A stretch of 64,000 nucleotides of DNA from Bimuria novae-zelandiae CBS 107.79 (taxonomy: Eukaryota > Ascomycota > Dothideomycetes > Pleosporales > Didymosphaeriaceae). This document shows, piece after piece, positions 44,981-56,935 of the stretch. Numbering within the stretch: the stretch's first letter is position 1; each line of letters opens with the position of its first letter. Made by a program: the position numbers and the translations under genes. The notes under the pieces are model-generated. The model saw nothing but the letters and a program-made list of their open reading frames with translations. It searched no databases and was not told the DNA's origin. The DNA is taken from the NCBI GenBank assembly GCA_010015655.1, contig ML976665.1, positions 1,166,319 to 1,230,318 of the forward strand. The letters are read 5' to 3'.

Positions 44981-47289
44981 TTATGACTCGCCTCCCGTTG
45001 ATGCTGGTGCACCTTCGCCCTGTCCACCCCTGTTGAAGCCTCCCCGTCCGCGTCCGCGACCGCCGCGCTGGCCACCACGATCGCCTCGGTCGCCGCCACG
45101 GGAATATCCTCCTCGACCACGGCCGCCGCGACCGCCCTCGCTGTCGGAAGCTCCACCGCTGCGGTAACCACCCTGTGCGCCACCACGGTTGCTGCTCGCT
45201 TGCCAGGTGCCGGCGCCACCGCGAAGGTACCCGGACGGCTCCCTATAGACCTTCACGCTCGGCTTGGTCTGGTCCTTGTTGTTACGCGTCTCGTAGGGGA
45301 TGCGGTTGAGGGCGGCCATCATATCCGAGTTGGAAGCAAAGTGGGCGACATAGAAGTGCTTAATCTTCTCTATCTTTTCACACTTCGCCCTATCTTCTTC
45401 TGCAAGCAGGCCCCTGACCTCGTCCTCGTCCTTGACGTTCTGGATGAAGAGAGCCTTGCTGTCCTTGCGGTCCGGCTGCTCACGCGGCTCACGCGGCTCC
45501 CTAGGGGCAGGCGATGCCGTCTTCTCAGGGGCAGCAGTGCCGTTGGGTTTGACTTCGCTAGGAATGGCCTTCTCTGCCGCTGCATTTGTGGGAGCATTAG
45601 CTGCACCTGGCTGAGGCGTTGCAGGCTTGATGGGCTCCTTGGGCGTGGCGGCTGCTGGAGAGGGACCTGTTTGAGCGGGCTGGGCCGGCTTGATGTTCTG
45701 CTGTTGTGGGGCCGGCGGAGTCGCAGCAGCCTGGCGGGCTTGCGGGGCAGACGGAGGACCAGAGGGTCGTGCTTGTGCCGGAGACGGCTGAGCAGCGGGG
45801 CTAGGAGCTGAGACAGGCGCGGTTGCGGCAGCCGGAGCGGGAGCAGCAGCTTGCCCACCCTGTGCTTGTGGAAGTGGCTTGGCGCCCCGATGCGCAAAGT
45901 TGAAGCCCTGGGCCCTCATCTCGGTTCCGATGCGACCGTTGTCGATGTCTAGCACCAGCCATCCGTACGCAGCGTCTGCCAGATTGAAGTTCCACATGTT
46001 CTTGAATGCGCTCTCGTCGATAACACCGCTCTGGGGTCCTGGAGCTGGGCCGCCAAAGGGATTGCCGCCGTTGGCGACCGTAGGCATCTTCCCGACAATC
46101 TCCAAAGCGAGCTGGAGCAGGCGCTGCTGGGCTTCGCTGTCCGCAACAGCAGGCTCCACCTCGGACTTGACCGTATCCCAAACATCGTTGAATGACGTCT
46201 TCGAGGCAGCGAGCTTGCCACGGTAGTGGTCAAGGGTCGGATTGACACTGAACTCGTTGTACGAACTGCCATATCGGAAGTGTAGGCCTGCGGAGATGGA
46301 GAAGTCGGCCTTCAGCGTGACGGATAGCTGGTTCAACAGGCCCTCGCGCGCTGGAGAAGCGTGCGTGACAAATATGCGGGTCTCGGTCGGATCGTAAACG
46401 CGGTTCGCCGTGTCCACCAGCTCGCCCATCTGCAGCAAAGTCGTCCACATGGTACCTTGTCCACCCGCAATCGTCGTCCGGCCCTCTCCGTTGTCGAACA
46501 GCTTGTGCATGACCACAGCACCGCCAAGACCGAGAAGACGGAGCTTGACACCGCCTACATCGAGCAGCCGCGAGTGCGCCTCGTCTATGATATGCAAATT
46601 GTCGACCTTGTACTCGCCAGACCGCAGCTTCTCCAGCACCTGTACGTCCTCGCAGGCTCCCCATACCGTGTATACCGGCACGTTCAAGGTATATTGCTTG
46701 TTTAGGAAGAGGGGCAGCTCTGAGAGGGGTAGGTGTTCACGCAGGAAGCGCTCCTTGATCGGCGGTTGGGGTGGGGCTTGGGCGAGGGAGCGCTTGACGT
46801 TGTCGCTGAGAAGGGGCGAATACTGCGCAACGTGCTTGAGCGTCCTGCTGGATGTTAGTTTCTCACTTTATGCAACTCCATAGCGATGCGACCTACTTCT
46901 CGGCGATGCGGTCTAGCGACTTATCGTCGTAGAAACCAAAGTCACCAGTGTGGATGATGTAGTTTGCTCGCGCATCTGCGGCAAGCTGGTTGAGAGACTG
47001 TAGGTTGCCTGTGGCTATCAGCAGACTACCCAATGGGCTGATTGTATATATATAACACACCTCGCACATCTGCCACACACAGAACCCTGACGCTGCCCTG
47101 CTGTATCACGCGGCCCTGGTTGGGCAGAAGCGGGACCGCCCCAGGCACAGGACCTGAGGGTGCGACGCCATTAGGAAGGTAGTTGTTGCCGGGGTATGGA
47201 CGCGGCTGGTTGGGAGCTTGCTGGGAAAGGTCAGTGGGTGTGCTATGCGATGGCGAGGAGCGTGAAGGGCAGAGGCGTACCGAAGCCAT
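44981..47289 (-). CDS. DUF2433 metallophosphoesterase-like protein with RRM-like and RGG regions
   Basis: Four exons on the minus strand: 47289-47281, 47220-47061, 47008-46897 and 46844-44981, giving 714 residues. Introns of 60, 52 and 52 bp have GT..AG ends. The calcineurin-like phosphoesterase fold shows VRVLCVADVRGN (about 47-58), HTGDFGFYDD (76-85), VWGACEDV (154-161), LLGLGGA and FVTHASPAREG (about 253-263). A family block follows (LNQLSVTLKADFSISAGLHFRYGSSYNEF). Then come a Pro/Ala/Gln-rich linker (about 410-555), an RRM-like segment (about 557-631, KALFIQNVKD..HFYVAHF) and 83 residues of RGG/RGRGG repeats. RGG and RRM imply RNA binding. Substrate and pathway are unknown. The first exon encodes only MAS. 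It is divergent from kap123. Confidence 0.92.
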
Positions 47290-48254
47290 AGGGACGGAGA
47301 TGTCGAGATCGCGAAGGCACCGGGCAGTGCTGCAGTAGCGTCGGGGTGCGGGGAAGGGCGAAAATGGGGTATCGTAGAAGGGGCGCAGAGAAAGGGAGAT
47401 GCAGACCGCCTGTCGTTGTGGGTGCAGTGGAGGGTGTGGTTAGGAAGAGAGAGGTCGTGCCTGCAGGTACTCTGTTTTTCGAGCTTCGCAGGGCATCACC
47501 GCACGGACTCTATTTAGAGGTCTACCTTGAGCCTAGGGCCTCTCGTCTGTTTGTACTTCGTCTCTTCCTCTGCAAGTAGCCACCGCATTTTCTATTGCTA
47601 ATCGTACTATCATCCATTATCTATCTCATCTCCCGTCCTCTGAAATGACCTCAACAATGGCATTGATGCCTCATTGGCGCCGTGGTTCTTGTAGTACCTC
47701 ACCCACTGACCGCAGTCCTTCGTGAGCTTCGTACCGAACCGAACGCGTTATGCATCGTCCGCGAACACAACACACACCAACTCCATATACGCAGCGAAAA
47801 TGTTGCATCAATGGTCCATACCAGTTGGGAAGCGCTGGGTTGCATCTTCCCAATACCCGACTAATACCCATGGTCGCTGAAGAGACTGGAATAGCAAACG
47901 CGTATGTTACCCGTTCTTTTTCTTCTTCCCTAATCAACAGTCTCCCTTCTCAATTATTACTGGGTATAAGCACGCTGCAAGACACCCTTGGATGATAATT
48001 ATACACGTGTTCGTCCAGCGGTGGGAGCTCTTGCTCTCACCAAATGACCACTAGCGTCCCTCGGCACAAAAGCCCCGCAGCACCCGACGCGAACCCTGCG
48101 TTGCCCAACTTTTTTTCGAGTGAGGGCAAAATCCCACTTTCTACCAAAACATACGCTCCTTCACTCAAAATTTCCCCTCTCGCCTTTCTCCTGCTGCGAC
48201 TAATCATTCTCTCTCCAGGCCGCCTGTGCTAGAATTTACAGCAGCATAGCAGCC
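47290..48254. promoter_or_regulatory. Divergent promoter region between the DUF2433 gene and kap123
   Basis: About 965 bp between the two start codons. No ORF with a domain. It must hold the promoters of both genes. No specific factor site can be named with confidence. Confidence 0.5.
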
Positions 48255-51200
48255 ATGGACGAGCAGCAGTTCGTTGGCCTCCTTGAGGCGCTGCTGCAGC
48301 GTACGTTGTCCCGCTCTCCAGACTTTCTGCCACAAAGGCTTCACAGCGATCGAAGCGAAAACTCGCATCTATTTTTTGCGTCTTGATACTGTGTTAGTCC
48401 AGGACATGCGATACAAAGGCCGAATAGTACAGATAACCGTAAGGCTGGCGCCAATCTGTGTACTATTGGGTCTGTAGTCTGTATCCTGGGTAACACAATG
48501 ACGATGCTTTGCGCACAATGTGCCCCCTTTTCTCTCCGCAGATCGCACTTCCAGAACACATGCTGACGTTTCCAGCCGACACCGAGCGTGTCAAGTCAGC
48601 CACGGCGACGCTCAATAAGACCTACTACACCTCTCCAGCGTCCCTTAACGCCCTCCTGCAGATCATCTGCAACCACCCGAAGCCTGAGTTACGCCAATTG
48701 GCCGCCGTCGAGGCCCGCAAGCTGGTGTCCAAGCACTGGTCGAGCCTTCCCGCTGACCAGAAGTCCACCCTGCGGAATCAGATCTGCCAGTTCACACTCA
48801 ACGAGGACACCACGCTCACGAGGCACTCGGCCGCCCGCGTGATTGCTGCGATTGCGACCCGGGACTTCGAAGATGGCGAGTGGGGAGATTTGCCTGCATT
48901 TCTGCAGCAGGCAGCCACTAGCTCTACCGCAAGGCATCGGGAGGTTGGAACATACATCATGTGGACCACGCTCGAAACTGTCGGCGACGCATTCCCCGGC
49001 AAGAAGTCCGATCTCTACACCCTCTTCGGCTCAACCATCAAGGACCCCGAAAGCGCAGAAGTCCGCGTGAACACAATGCTGGCCCTGAGCAGGCTGGCCA
49101 TGCTTCTGGAGCCGGACGAGGAACCCAAGGAACTCGCCTTGTTCCAAGAAATGGTACCCGGCATGGTCGCTGTCCTGCAGGCTACTGTTCAGGAGGGCGA
49201 CGAAGACCATGCTCTACAGGCATTCGAAGTGTTCCAGACGCTCCTTGGCTGCGAGTCGGCGCTTCTGCAAAAGCACTTTGCCGACCTCGTCAAATTCATG
49301 ATTGATCTTGCGGCCAACACCGAAGTTGACGACGACTACCGGTCGCAAGCTCTTGCATTCCTGATGCAGTGCGTCAGGTACCGAAAGCTCAAAGTGCAGG
49401 CCTTGCGGATTGGCGAGGAGCTCACTCTCAAGGCTCTCCAGATTGTTACTGAGCTTGGCGATCTTGCCAGTGAAGACGAGGATATCACGCCTGCCCGCTC
49501 GGCGCTTGGTCTGCTCGATATCCTTGCTTCAAGCCTTCCCCCTAGCCAGGTCGTCATCCCGCTTTTGAAGGCGCTTGGTGGCTACTTCTCGTCCCAAAAC
49601 CCCGACTACCGTCAAGCTGGTGTGCTTGCTCTAGGCATGTGTGTCGAGGGCGCGCCTGACTTCATTGCCACTCAGCTCCATGAGATCTTGCCTGCAGTTC
49701 TTGGCCTGCTCGAGGATTCTGACCTGAAGGTCCGCGGTGCCGCACTGAATGGCGTGGCTCGTCTGGCCGACGACCTTGCTGAGGATGTCGGCAAGGAGCA
49801 TGCTACCCTTATCCCCGCCATGATGAAGAACTTCGACTTAGTGATCAACAACCTCAACGACGAGCGCAGCCTGCAGATCGTCCGTGGCAGCTGCCACGCA
49901 GTGGACTCTTTGATTGAGGGTCTTGATCCGGAAGATGCGGCCAAATATGTTTCGGAGCTGGTCCCTCGCTTCAGCAAGCTGTTCCACCACGAAGACCTGA
50001 AGACCAAGGTATGTATCCTCGTCCAATCAAGTGTGATTGTACTGACTTCGTGCCCGCGTTCAGGTCGCATCCATTGGTGCCGTCGGTTCCATTGCGTCCG
50101 CGTCGGAGCAAGCTTTCTTGCCTTTTTTCGAGCAGACTATGAGCGCTCTCTCCCCGTATGTCTCCATCAAAGACAGCCAAGAAGAGCTGGAACTTCGTGG
50201 CGTTGTCTGCGACTCAATAGGCAAGATCGCGTCTGCGGTCGGTGCCCAACCCTTCCAACCGTATTTGATGCCTCTTATGCAGGCCTCCGAAGAGGCTCTG
50301 CATCTTGACCACCCTCGCTTGCGCGAGACGAGCTACATCTTGTGGAGCACTATGGCCAAGGTATACGAAGAAGGCTTCGAGCAGTTTCTTGCCGGTGCCG
50401 TCAAGGGTCTCAGTGATTGCTTGGAACAGGACGAAGATGCTGAGCTTGTCGAGTTGGGAGAGCAGGCGAAGGATTTGATTGGCACCGAAGTCACAATCGA
50501 GGGCCGCAAGGTCAAGGTCGCTGCTGCTACAGATGACGACGACGATGACAGCGATCTCAACGAGGCTGCTATGGATGCTGACGACGAATGGGACGACCTT
50601 GCCGGTGTCAGCGCCGTCGCGATGGAGAAGGAGATCGCGGCGGAGGTTTTGGGTGACATCATCTCCCATTCTAAGCGCGCGTTCTTGCCATATCTTCAGA
50701 GCACCATTGAAAAGCTTTTGGAGCTTGTCGAGCACACTTACGAGGGCATTCGCAAAGCCGCTCTCGGGACTCTGTGGCGTACATACGCTACCCTGTTCCA
50801 GATGGCTGAGAGTGACGGTATGGCCAAGTGGAAGCCGGGCCTTCCTCCGCAGGTCGACCCACCGGCCGATCTCAAGAAGTTCGGCAATCTTGTCATGACT
50901 GCCACCCTGGCTCTATGGCAAGATGAGATGGATCGGTATGTTGCCCAGTTGTCTTTTCATTCTTACGTGTTCAAAGATGAACCATCTTCGTTATCCCAGC
51001 TCACTCTGATGCACAAGTTGCAATTGAGGCGAAAGCGATTCTACTCCTGAGACACTTGTCATTTGATTTTTTGCTCATTCTTTGCTATGAATATATTGCT
51101 GACACTGTCCCAGTGGGACCGTCACCGACATCAACCGCGATTTGGGCTCTACGCTTAAGCTTTGTGGTCCTTCCGTTCTTATGACCGAGAAGGGCACCGC

Positions 51201-52068
51201 CGTCCCCGAGATTGTGCAACAGCTTCTGTCTATCATCACCAAGCGCCACCCGTGTCAACAGGACTTGGGTGATGAGGACGACGGGGAAATTCTTGACGAG
51301 TCTTCCGAGTACGACTGGCTTCTCATCGAAACCGCCATGGAAGTTGTCACCTGCCTTTCGGTGGTCCTCGGACCCGCTTTTGGGGAGCTTTGGAAGGCTT
51401 TCGAGAAACCTATCGTCAAGTATGCCAGTAGCCAAGAGCCCTTGGAGCGAAGTGCAGCGGTCGGTGCCATCGCCGAATGCGTTGGGAACATGGGCGAGGC
51501 ATGCGGCCCATACACGACCAATCTACTGAAACTTCTCGTGCATCGCCTCTCGGACGAGGACCCTGAGACCAAGTCCAACGCTGTGTACGGGATCGGGTTG
51601 CTGTGCGAGAAGACGACCAAGGACGACGAGATTCTTAGCCAGCTGCCGACCATCTTCGGCAAGATCGAGCCGCTGCTAGATGCGCAGAACCAGGCGCGTC
51701 TGCTTGATAATACGGCAGGTTGCGTGAGCAGGTTTATTTCCAAGTATCCTGACAAGATGCCCATTGCCGAGGTCTTGCCTCGACTCATCCAGCTCCTACC
51801 ATTGAGGGAGGACTATGAGGAGAACAAGCCCATTTTCAGCATGATTGTCAAGCTCTGTAAGTACGCGTCAATAGTGGTTGGAAGGTTGTGCTGTCGCTTT
51901 GCTACAAGTACTAACAGATGCATAGATCAAGCCAACGAGCCAACGATCCAGCAAGCCACTCCCACGCTGATGCCAATCTTCGAGCAGGTGCTTGGGCCGC
52001 CTGAGGACCAGCTGGAGGATGAGACGCGTGCGCAGCTCGTTGAGCTGGTCAAGTACCTTCGGAAATAG
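48255..52068 (+). CDS. kap123: Karyopherin Kap123 / importin beta-4 nuclear import receptor
   Basis: Five exons: 48255-48300, 48576-50008, 50064-50935, 51114-51856 and 51926-52068, giving 1,078 residues, close to yeast Kap123. All introns have GT..AG ends; intron 1 is long (275 bp) and splits a Pro codon (LLEALLQ-P-DTERVK). HEAT repeats fill the chain, and the importin-beta N-terminal part starts MDEQQFVGLLEALL. An acidic loop of Asp/Glu (about 649-675, DDDDDDSDLNEAAMDADDEW) is typical of this family. Known role: import of ribosomal proteins and histones H3/H4 through the nuclear pore, with release by Ran-GTP. The exon 1 ATG is fixed by the conserved start. The last exon encodes the final 47 residues (QANEPTIQQ..VKYLRK). 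Confidence 0.95.
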
Positions 52069-52846
52069 TGGATACATGGTCAGGATAGGACTGAGGTGTT
52101 GAATACCCGGCTTCGTGCCATAATGAGAGACGTGCAATGAGGGAGGGTTAGGTAGTGCTGACGACATGTGATGATATAAAAGCGATAGCTGATGATTTGA
52201 GACTGTCATGCCATGTCTATGATGACGATGAGTGATGCAGTGAAGCGTAGGAAGGATCAGGCGTAGGAAGGATCACACAATGCGTCTAGCAGTAGCTTCA
52301 ATGCAGAAGGCATGAGTGAGGATGCGATATGAAACCCGGTAGTGTCTATTTATAAAATCCGATGTGTGCGAGTATGCTGCAGCATGGGATTGTCCACGGG
52401 TAGGATCCGGTCAGGTGGGGTGTGGCTGCCAAGGGATCTCGTACGTGACGTCGATCAATCCATGGATGGTGCCTGGCGCGCGGCGTTCACAATCACAGTG
52501 ACGACACTAGGGCTAACAAACACGTTGCGCATCCTTCTCCACAGCGCTTAACTACAACATCGAGAAGCGCAGAGCTGCAGAGCCCACGCGTTATTTTTCC
52601 CAGTCGCTTCTACAAACACGAGAGCTTGCGCATCTTCCCTCGCCATCGTTTCGAGAGTCGGCAGAGCTTCACTCTTGCTCATAGCTCACAGCTCCCCAAC
52701 CTCGGCAGCCTACATCGCCACCCTTCGCTGACACCTGCGCAACCAATCTATACCACCAACATTTGCTATCGCCACTGCAAACAAATACCGTCTTCCGCAG
52801 TCCCACGGTCGTTCGTCGAAGCGCGCGGTGGCGCTCGTGCCACACG
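52069..52846. other. Spacer between kap123 and ncr1
   Basis: About 780 bp holding the kap123 3' UTR and the ncr1 promoter. Short ORFs are not convincing. Confidence 0.5.
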
Positions 52847-55800
52847 ATGAAGCATTGCTCGCGCGGCGGGTGGATAGCAGCGGGGTTACTGTCCATCTTC
52901 GTGGGCTCGGCGCTCGCTGGTCCGGACCTCACCACCAAGCATGAGAAGGGACGTTGCGCGATAAGGGGGCACTGCGGGAAACAGGGCTTCTTCGGCTCTG
53001 ATCTGCCCTGTCCCGACAACGGACTGGCCAAGAAGCCCGATGCAGACGTCAAGAAGAAGCTGATGGACGTATGTGGCGAGCAGTGGTCGGACACGGATGT
53101 CTGCTGCAACGAGGAGCAGCTGGATGCACTCAGCAGCAACCTCGGCCGCGCGTCAAGCATCATCAACTCGTGTGCCGCGTGCAAGGAGAACTTCTTCAAC
53201 CTGTTCTGCACCTTCACGTGTTCGCCCGACCAGTCGCTCTTCATAAACGTCACAGCGACCGAGCCAAAGGGCGACAAATACCTGGTCACTGAGCTGGACC
53301 ACCTGGTATCCAACGAATATGGGTCAGGTTTCTACGACAGCTGCAAGGATGTCAAGTTCGGCGCGACAAACGGCAAGGCCATGGACTTCATCGGCGGAGG
53401 GGCCAAGAACTTCACCGAATTTCTCAAGTTCTTGGGTGACAAGAAGTGGCTGGGCAGCCCTTTCCAGATGAACTTCCCCCGTCCGGGCGACGCAAAGTTC
53501 CCTGACATGGAGCCGATGAATAAGGAAGCACATCCGTGCAATTCCACCGATCCAAAATACCGGTGCGCATGTCTCGACTGCGCTGGGTCGTGCGCAGAGC
53601 TCCCGGAGGTCACCGAAGCCAAGCAGTGCTATGTTGGCCTCCTGCCATGCATGTCGTTCGCTGTTATCGTCGTGTACTCCGTCTTCCTCGGTCTGCTCTG
53701 TCTTGCTGTCGCCGGACATGTCGCATATCAGAGCCATTCGAAGAACAAGAGCGAGCGCCTACGTCTGCTACAGGACCTCGAACCTAGTGATGACGAGGAT
53801 GAGGGAGACATTGTCCATAATGTGGGCATGCTCGACCGGCCGACGCAGCACTACTTCGTCAACACATGGTGTGACCGCATGTTCAGTAGACTGGGATATG
53901 TCTGTGCACGCTTTCCCACTCTCACTATTGGCACGAGCATTTTGATTGTCGGTCTGATGAGCCTCGGCTGGCTCAGATTCTCGGTGGAGACTGACCCCGT
54001 ACGGTTGTGGGTCTCACCAGACTCGGCTGCTGCGCAAGAGAAAGCTTTCTTTGACGAAAATTTCGGCCCATTTTGGCGCGCCGAGCAGGTTTTCTTGGTC
54101 AATGACACCGGAGGTCCTGTTTTGAGCTACGACACCCTTAGTTGGTGGTTCGACGTCGAGAGTCAGGTTCAACGCAGTAAGCCTTTTGGCGAAGTCTGTT
54201 TCAAGCCCGTCAACGATGCCTGCGTTGTACAGTCTGTGACTGGTTACTGGAAAGGCGACTTCGGCATGGTCTCGAAAGACAGCTGGCAAGAGGACCTAAC
54301 AGACTGCGTCGATAATCCCACGTCATGCTTGCCGACTTTCCAGCAGCCTCTGGACCCCCGTCTGTTGTTTGGCGGAGTCAATGAAAGCGTGCTCGACGCA
54401 CAAGCCATTGTCGTCACCTGGGTCGTCAACAACTATCCAGAGGGTACTGACGAGCTCAAGCGTGCCATGGATTGGGAAGATGGGCTCAAGAGTTTGCTTC
54501 TGGCGATGCAAGGCGAAGCTAAGGAGCGAGGCTTGCGGCTGAGCTTCAACACCGAAGTCAGCCTTGAACAGGAGCTCAACAAGAGCACAAACACGGACGC
54601 TAAGATCATCGTCGTGAGCTACATCATCATGTTTCTGTATGCGTCGCTCGCTCTAGGCTCGACTACACTCACCGTTCGCTCAATACTACGAAACCCTGCC
54701 AATGCCCTCGTCCAGTCCAAGTTCATGCTCGGCATCGTTGGCATCATCATCGTCTTGATGTCGGTTTCCGCTTCGGTCGGCCTATTCTCCGCTGCTGGCA
54801 TCAAAGTCACCCTCATTATCGCCGAGGTCATTCCCTTTCTGGTGTTAGCCGTCGGTGTTGACAACATCTTCCTCATCGTGCACGAGTTCGAGCGTGTCAA
54901 TATCAGCCACCCTGAGGGTTCCGTCCCAGAACGCGTATCACGCGCTTTAGGTCGTATGGGTCCATCCATCCTGTTGTCTGCACTCACCGAGACGACTGCT
55001 TTTGCTCTTGGATGTGCCGTTGGGATGCCTGCTGTACGCAACTTCGCGGCATATGCGGCGGGCGCTGTACTGATCAACGCTATGCTGCAAGTCACCATGT
55101 TTGTCGCTGTTCTTTCACTGAATCAATCCCGCGTAGAGGCCAATCGCGCAGACTGCTTCCCATTCTATCGTGTAGCACGAGCTGACAACAGCTACCTCAA
55201 TGGTGGTATGGGTCACGGTACCGGTGAAGAGGGCGGTCTGCAACGCTTCATTCGGCGAACGTATGCTCCTGCTCTTTTAGGCAAGAAGACCAAGGTTACC
55301 ATCATCACTGTCTTCCTCGGCATCTTCGCGGCTGCACTTGCTCTCTTCCCGACTGTTGAGCTCGGACTGGATCAGCGCATCGCCATTCCCTCGGATTCTT
55401 ACCTTATCCCATACTTCAACGATCTTTACGATTACTTCGACGCCGGCCCACCGGTTTATTTTGTTACCAAGGAGCTTAACGCTACCCAACGCGAGGCACA
55501 ACTGGAGCTCTGTGGACGCTTCTCTACTTGTCACCAAGAGAGTCTTGCCAACATTATCGAGGCCGAACGTAAGCGCCCTGAAGTGTCTTTCCTGGCTGCA
55601 TCGGCCGCAAATTGGCTAGACGACTTCTTCCTCTGGCTCAACCCGGAAAACGAGAAATGCTGCGTCAATGACGACGGCAAACCTTGCTTCGAGGATCGCG
55701 ATCAACCTTGGAACACGACTTTGTACGGCATGCCCCAGGGCAAGGAGTTCACCGATTACCTCACTCGCTGGATCCAAGCCGACACCAACGAAGATTGCCC

Positions 55801-56737
55801 TCTTGGTGGTGCCGCCGCGTACTCAAATGCTCTAGTCATCGACGACAAGCATCTCACCATTCCAGCATCCCACTTCCGAACCTCCCATACCCCGCTCCAT
55901 TCCCAAGAGGACTTTATCAATTCTTACAAAGCCGCCCGCCGTATAGCCAAGGAAATTGAGAAGGATGTCGAGACAGAAGTCTTCCCCTACTCCAAGTTCT
56001 ATATCTTCTTCGACCAATACCTTTCCATTGTGCGTCTTACCGCTGCGCTTCTCGGTGCCGCGCTAGCAGCTACCCTCATCGTCACAACCATTCTTTTAGG
56101 CTCCCTGCAAACCGCACTCGTCGTCACCCTTGTCGTTGCGATGACGGTTTCAGCGATCATTGGGTCGATGGCCGTCCTCGGAGTGTCACTCAACGCTGTG
56201 TCACTGGTAAATTTGATCATTTGCGTGGGCATCAGCGTCGAGTTCACGGCACATATCGCGCGAGCATTCACCTTCCCGAGCCGCGCGACCATGGAGCGTG
56301 CGCCGAGGCATAAGTTCCGCGGGAAAGACGCTCGCGCTTGGACCGCTATGGTCAATGTCGCCTCCTCCGTCATCTCCGGGATCACGATCACGAAGATCTT
56401 GGGTGTGGGCGTGCTAGCGTGGACGCGAAGCAAGGTATGTCATTTCCTCTCCCCTTTCCCTTTCTTTCCATTATTCACTTCTGATGCCTCATCCCGAATT
56501 TACCTCGATACTAACCCCACCCCACAGATCTTTGACATCTACTACTTCCGCGTCTGGGTCGCCCTCGTCCTCTGGGCTTCCACCCACGCCCTCATCCTGC
56601 TCCCCGTGCTGCTCTCCCTCTTCGGTGGAAAGGGCTACGTCGACCCCGAGAGCGAGGGCGGCCTCGAACAGGATCTGCGCAATCGTCAGTATCCGAGCCT
56701 CCTTGGTGACGACGACGAGTACCTCAGTGACGAGTAG
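52847..56737 (+). CDS. ncr1: NPC1/Ncr1-like vacuolar sterol transporter
   Basis: ATG at 52847; the frame is open upstream but this Met begins the signal peptide MKHCSRGGWIAAGLLSIFVG (1-24). A Cys-rich lumenal NTD follows (about 25-265; CAIRGHCGKQGFFG, SCAACKENFFNLFCTFTCSPDQS). Next are a first helix near 270-295, the middle lumenal domain (about 380-580), the sterol-sensing domain (about 585-760), a second lumenal Cys-rich domain and the last five helices. One intron at 56435-56527 (GTATGT..CACAG) is 93 bp and in frame; spliced length is 1,265 residues, normal for NPC1. Known role: with NPC2, export of sterol across the vacuolar membrane. The stop TAG (56735-56737) is followed by a long open frame in phase. 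Confidence 0.95.
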   Translation: MKHCSRGGWIAAGLLSIFVGSALAGPDLTTKHEKGRCAIRGHCGKQGFFGSDLPCPDNGLAKKPDADVKKKLMDVCGEQWSDTDVCCNEEQLDALSSNLGRASSIINSCAACKENFFNLFCTFTCSPDQSLFINVTATEPKGDKYLVTELDHLVSNEYGSGFYDSCKDVKFGATNGKAMDFIGGGAKNFTEFLKFLGDKKWLGSPFQMNFPRPGDAKFPDMEPMNKEAHPCNSTDPKYRCACLDCAGSCAELPEVTEAKQCYVGLLPCMSFAVIVVYSVFLGLLCLAVAGHVAYQSHSKNKSERLRLLQDLEPSDDEDEGDIVHNVGMLDRPTQHYFVNTWCDRMFSRLGYVCARFPTLTIGTSILIVGLMSLGWLRFSVETDPVRLWVSPDSAAAQEKAFFDENFGPFWRAEQVFLVNDTGGPVLSYDTLSWWFDVESQVQRSKPFGEVCFKPVNDACVVQSVTGYWKGDFGMVSKDSWQEDLTDCVDNPTSCLPTFQQPLDPRLLFGGVNESVLDAQAIVVTWVVNNYPEGTDELKRAMDWEDGLKSLLLAMQGEAKERGLRLSFNTEVSLEQELNKSTNTDAKIIVVSYIIMFLYASLALGSTTLTVRSILRNPANALVQSKFMLGIVGIIIVLMSVSASVGLFSAAGIKVTLIIAEVIPFLVLAVGVDNIFLIVHEFERVNISHPEGSVPERVSRALGRMGPSILLSALTETTAFALGCAVGMPAVRNFAAYAAGAVLINAMLQVTMFVAVLSLNQSRVEANRADCFPFYRVARADNSYLNGGMGHGTGEEGGLQRFIRRTYAPALLGKKTKVTIITVFLGIFAAALALFPTVELGLDQRIAIPSDSYLIPYFNDLYDYFDAGPPVYFVTKELNATQREAQLELCGRFSTCHQESLANIIEAERKRPEVSFLAASAANWLDDFFLWLNPENEKCCVNDDGKPCFEDRDQPWNTTLYGMPQGKEFTDYLTRWIQADTNEDCPLGGAAAYSNALVIDDKHLTIPASHFRTSHTPLHSQEDFINSYKAARRIAKEIEKDVETEVFPYSKFYIFFDQYLSIVRLTAALLGAALAATLIVTTILLGSLQTALVVTLVVAMTVSAIIGSMAVLGVSLNAVSLVNLIICVGISVEFTAHIARAFTFPSRATMERAPRHKFRGKDARAWTAMVNVASSVISGITITKILGVGVLAWTRSKVCHFLSPFPFFPLFTSDASSRIYLDTNPTPQIFDIYYFRVWVALVLWASTHALILLPVLLSLFGGKGYVDPESEGGLEQDLRNRQYPSLLGDDDEYLSDE

Positions 56738-56935
56738 GATACTGCCTCTGAGGGCTCCAGTGATGTGGGTGAGGGGCCGAGTCAGGGGCCGAGTGAGCCA
56801 CAGCTACCCACGGGCTTGAGATCGGTCAGGAGCTGGAGAAGGGCGAAGGGGAGGGTGGATGTTTTGGAGACGGTGGACGAGGTGGAGAGTTCGGATGGTG
56901 GAACGCACAGGGATAGGGATGCGGAGGAGGACTAG
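56738..56935 (+). other. In-phase open frame after the ncr1 stop codon (65 codons)
   Basis: Directly after the TAG of ncr1 the same frame stays open for 65 codons to a TAG at 56933-56935. Composition resembles coding sequence (Ser/Glu/Gly-rich and acidic; DTASEGSSDVGEGPSQGPSE, later EEVESS-like and DRDAEED) and third positions are G/C-rich. It could be the lost C-terminal tail of the transporter after a recent nonsense change, or a readthrough extension. The canonical end DDDEYLSDE is itself a plausible NPC1 C-terminus. Confidence 0.45.
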
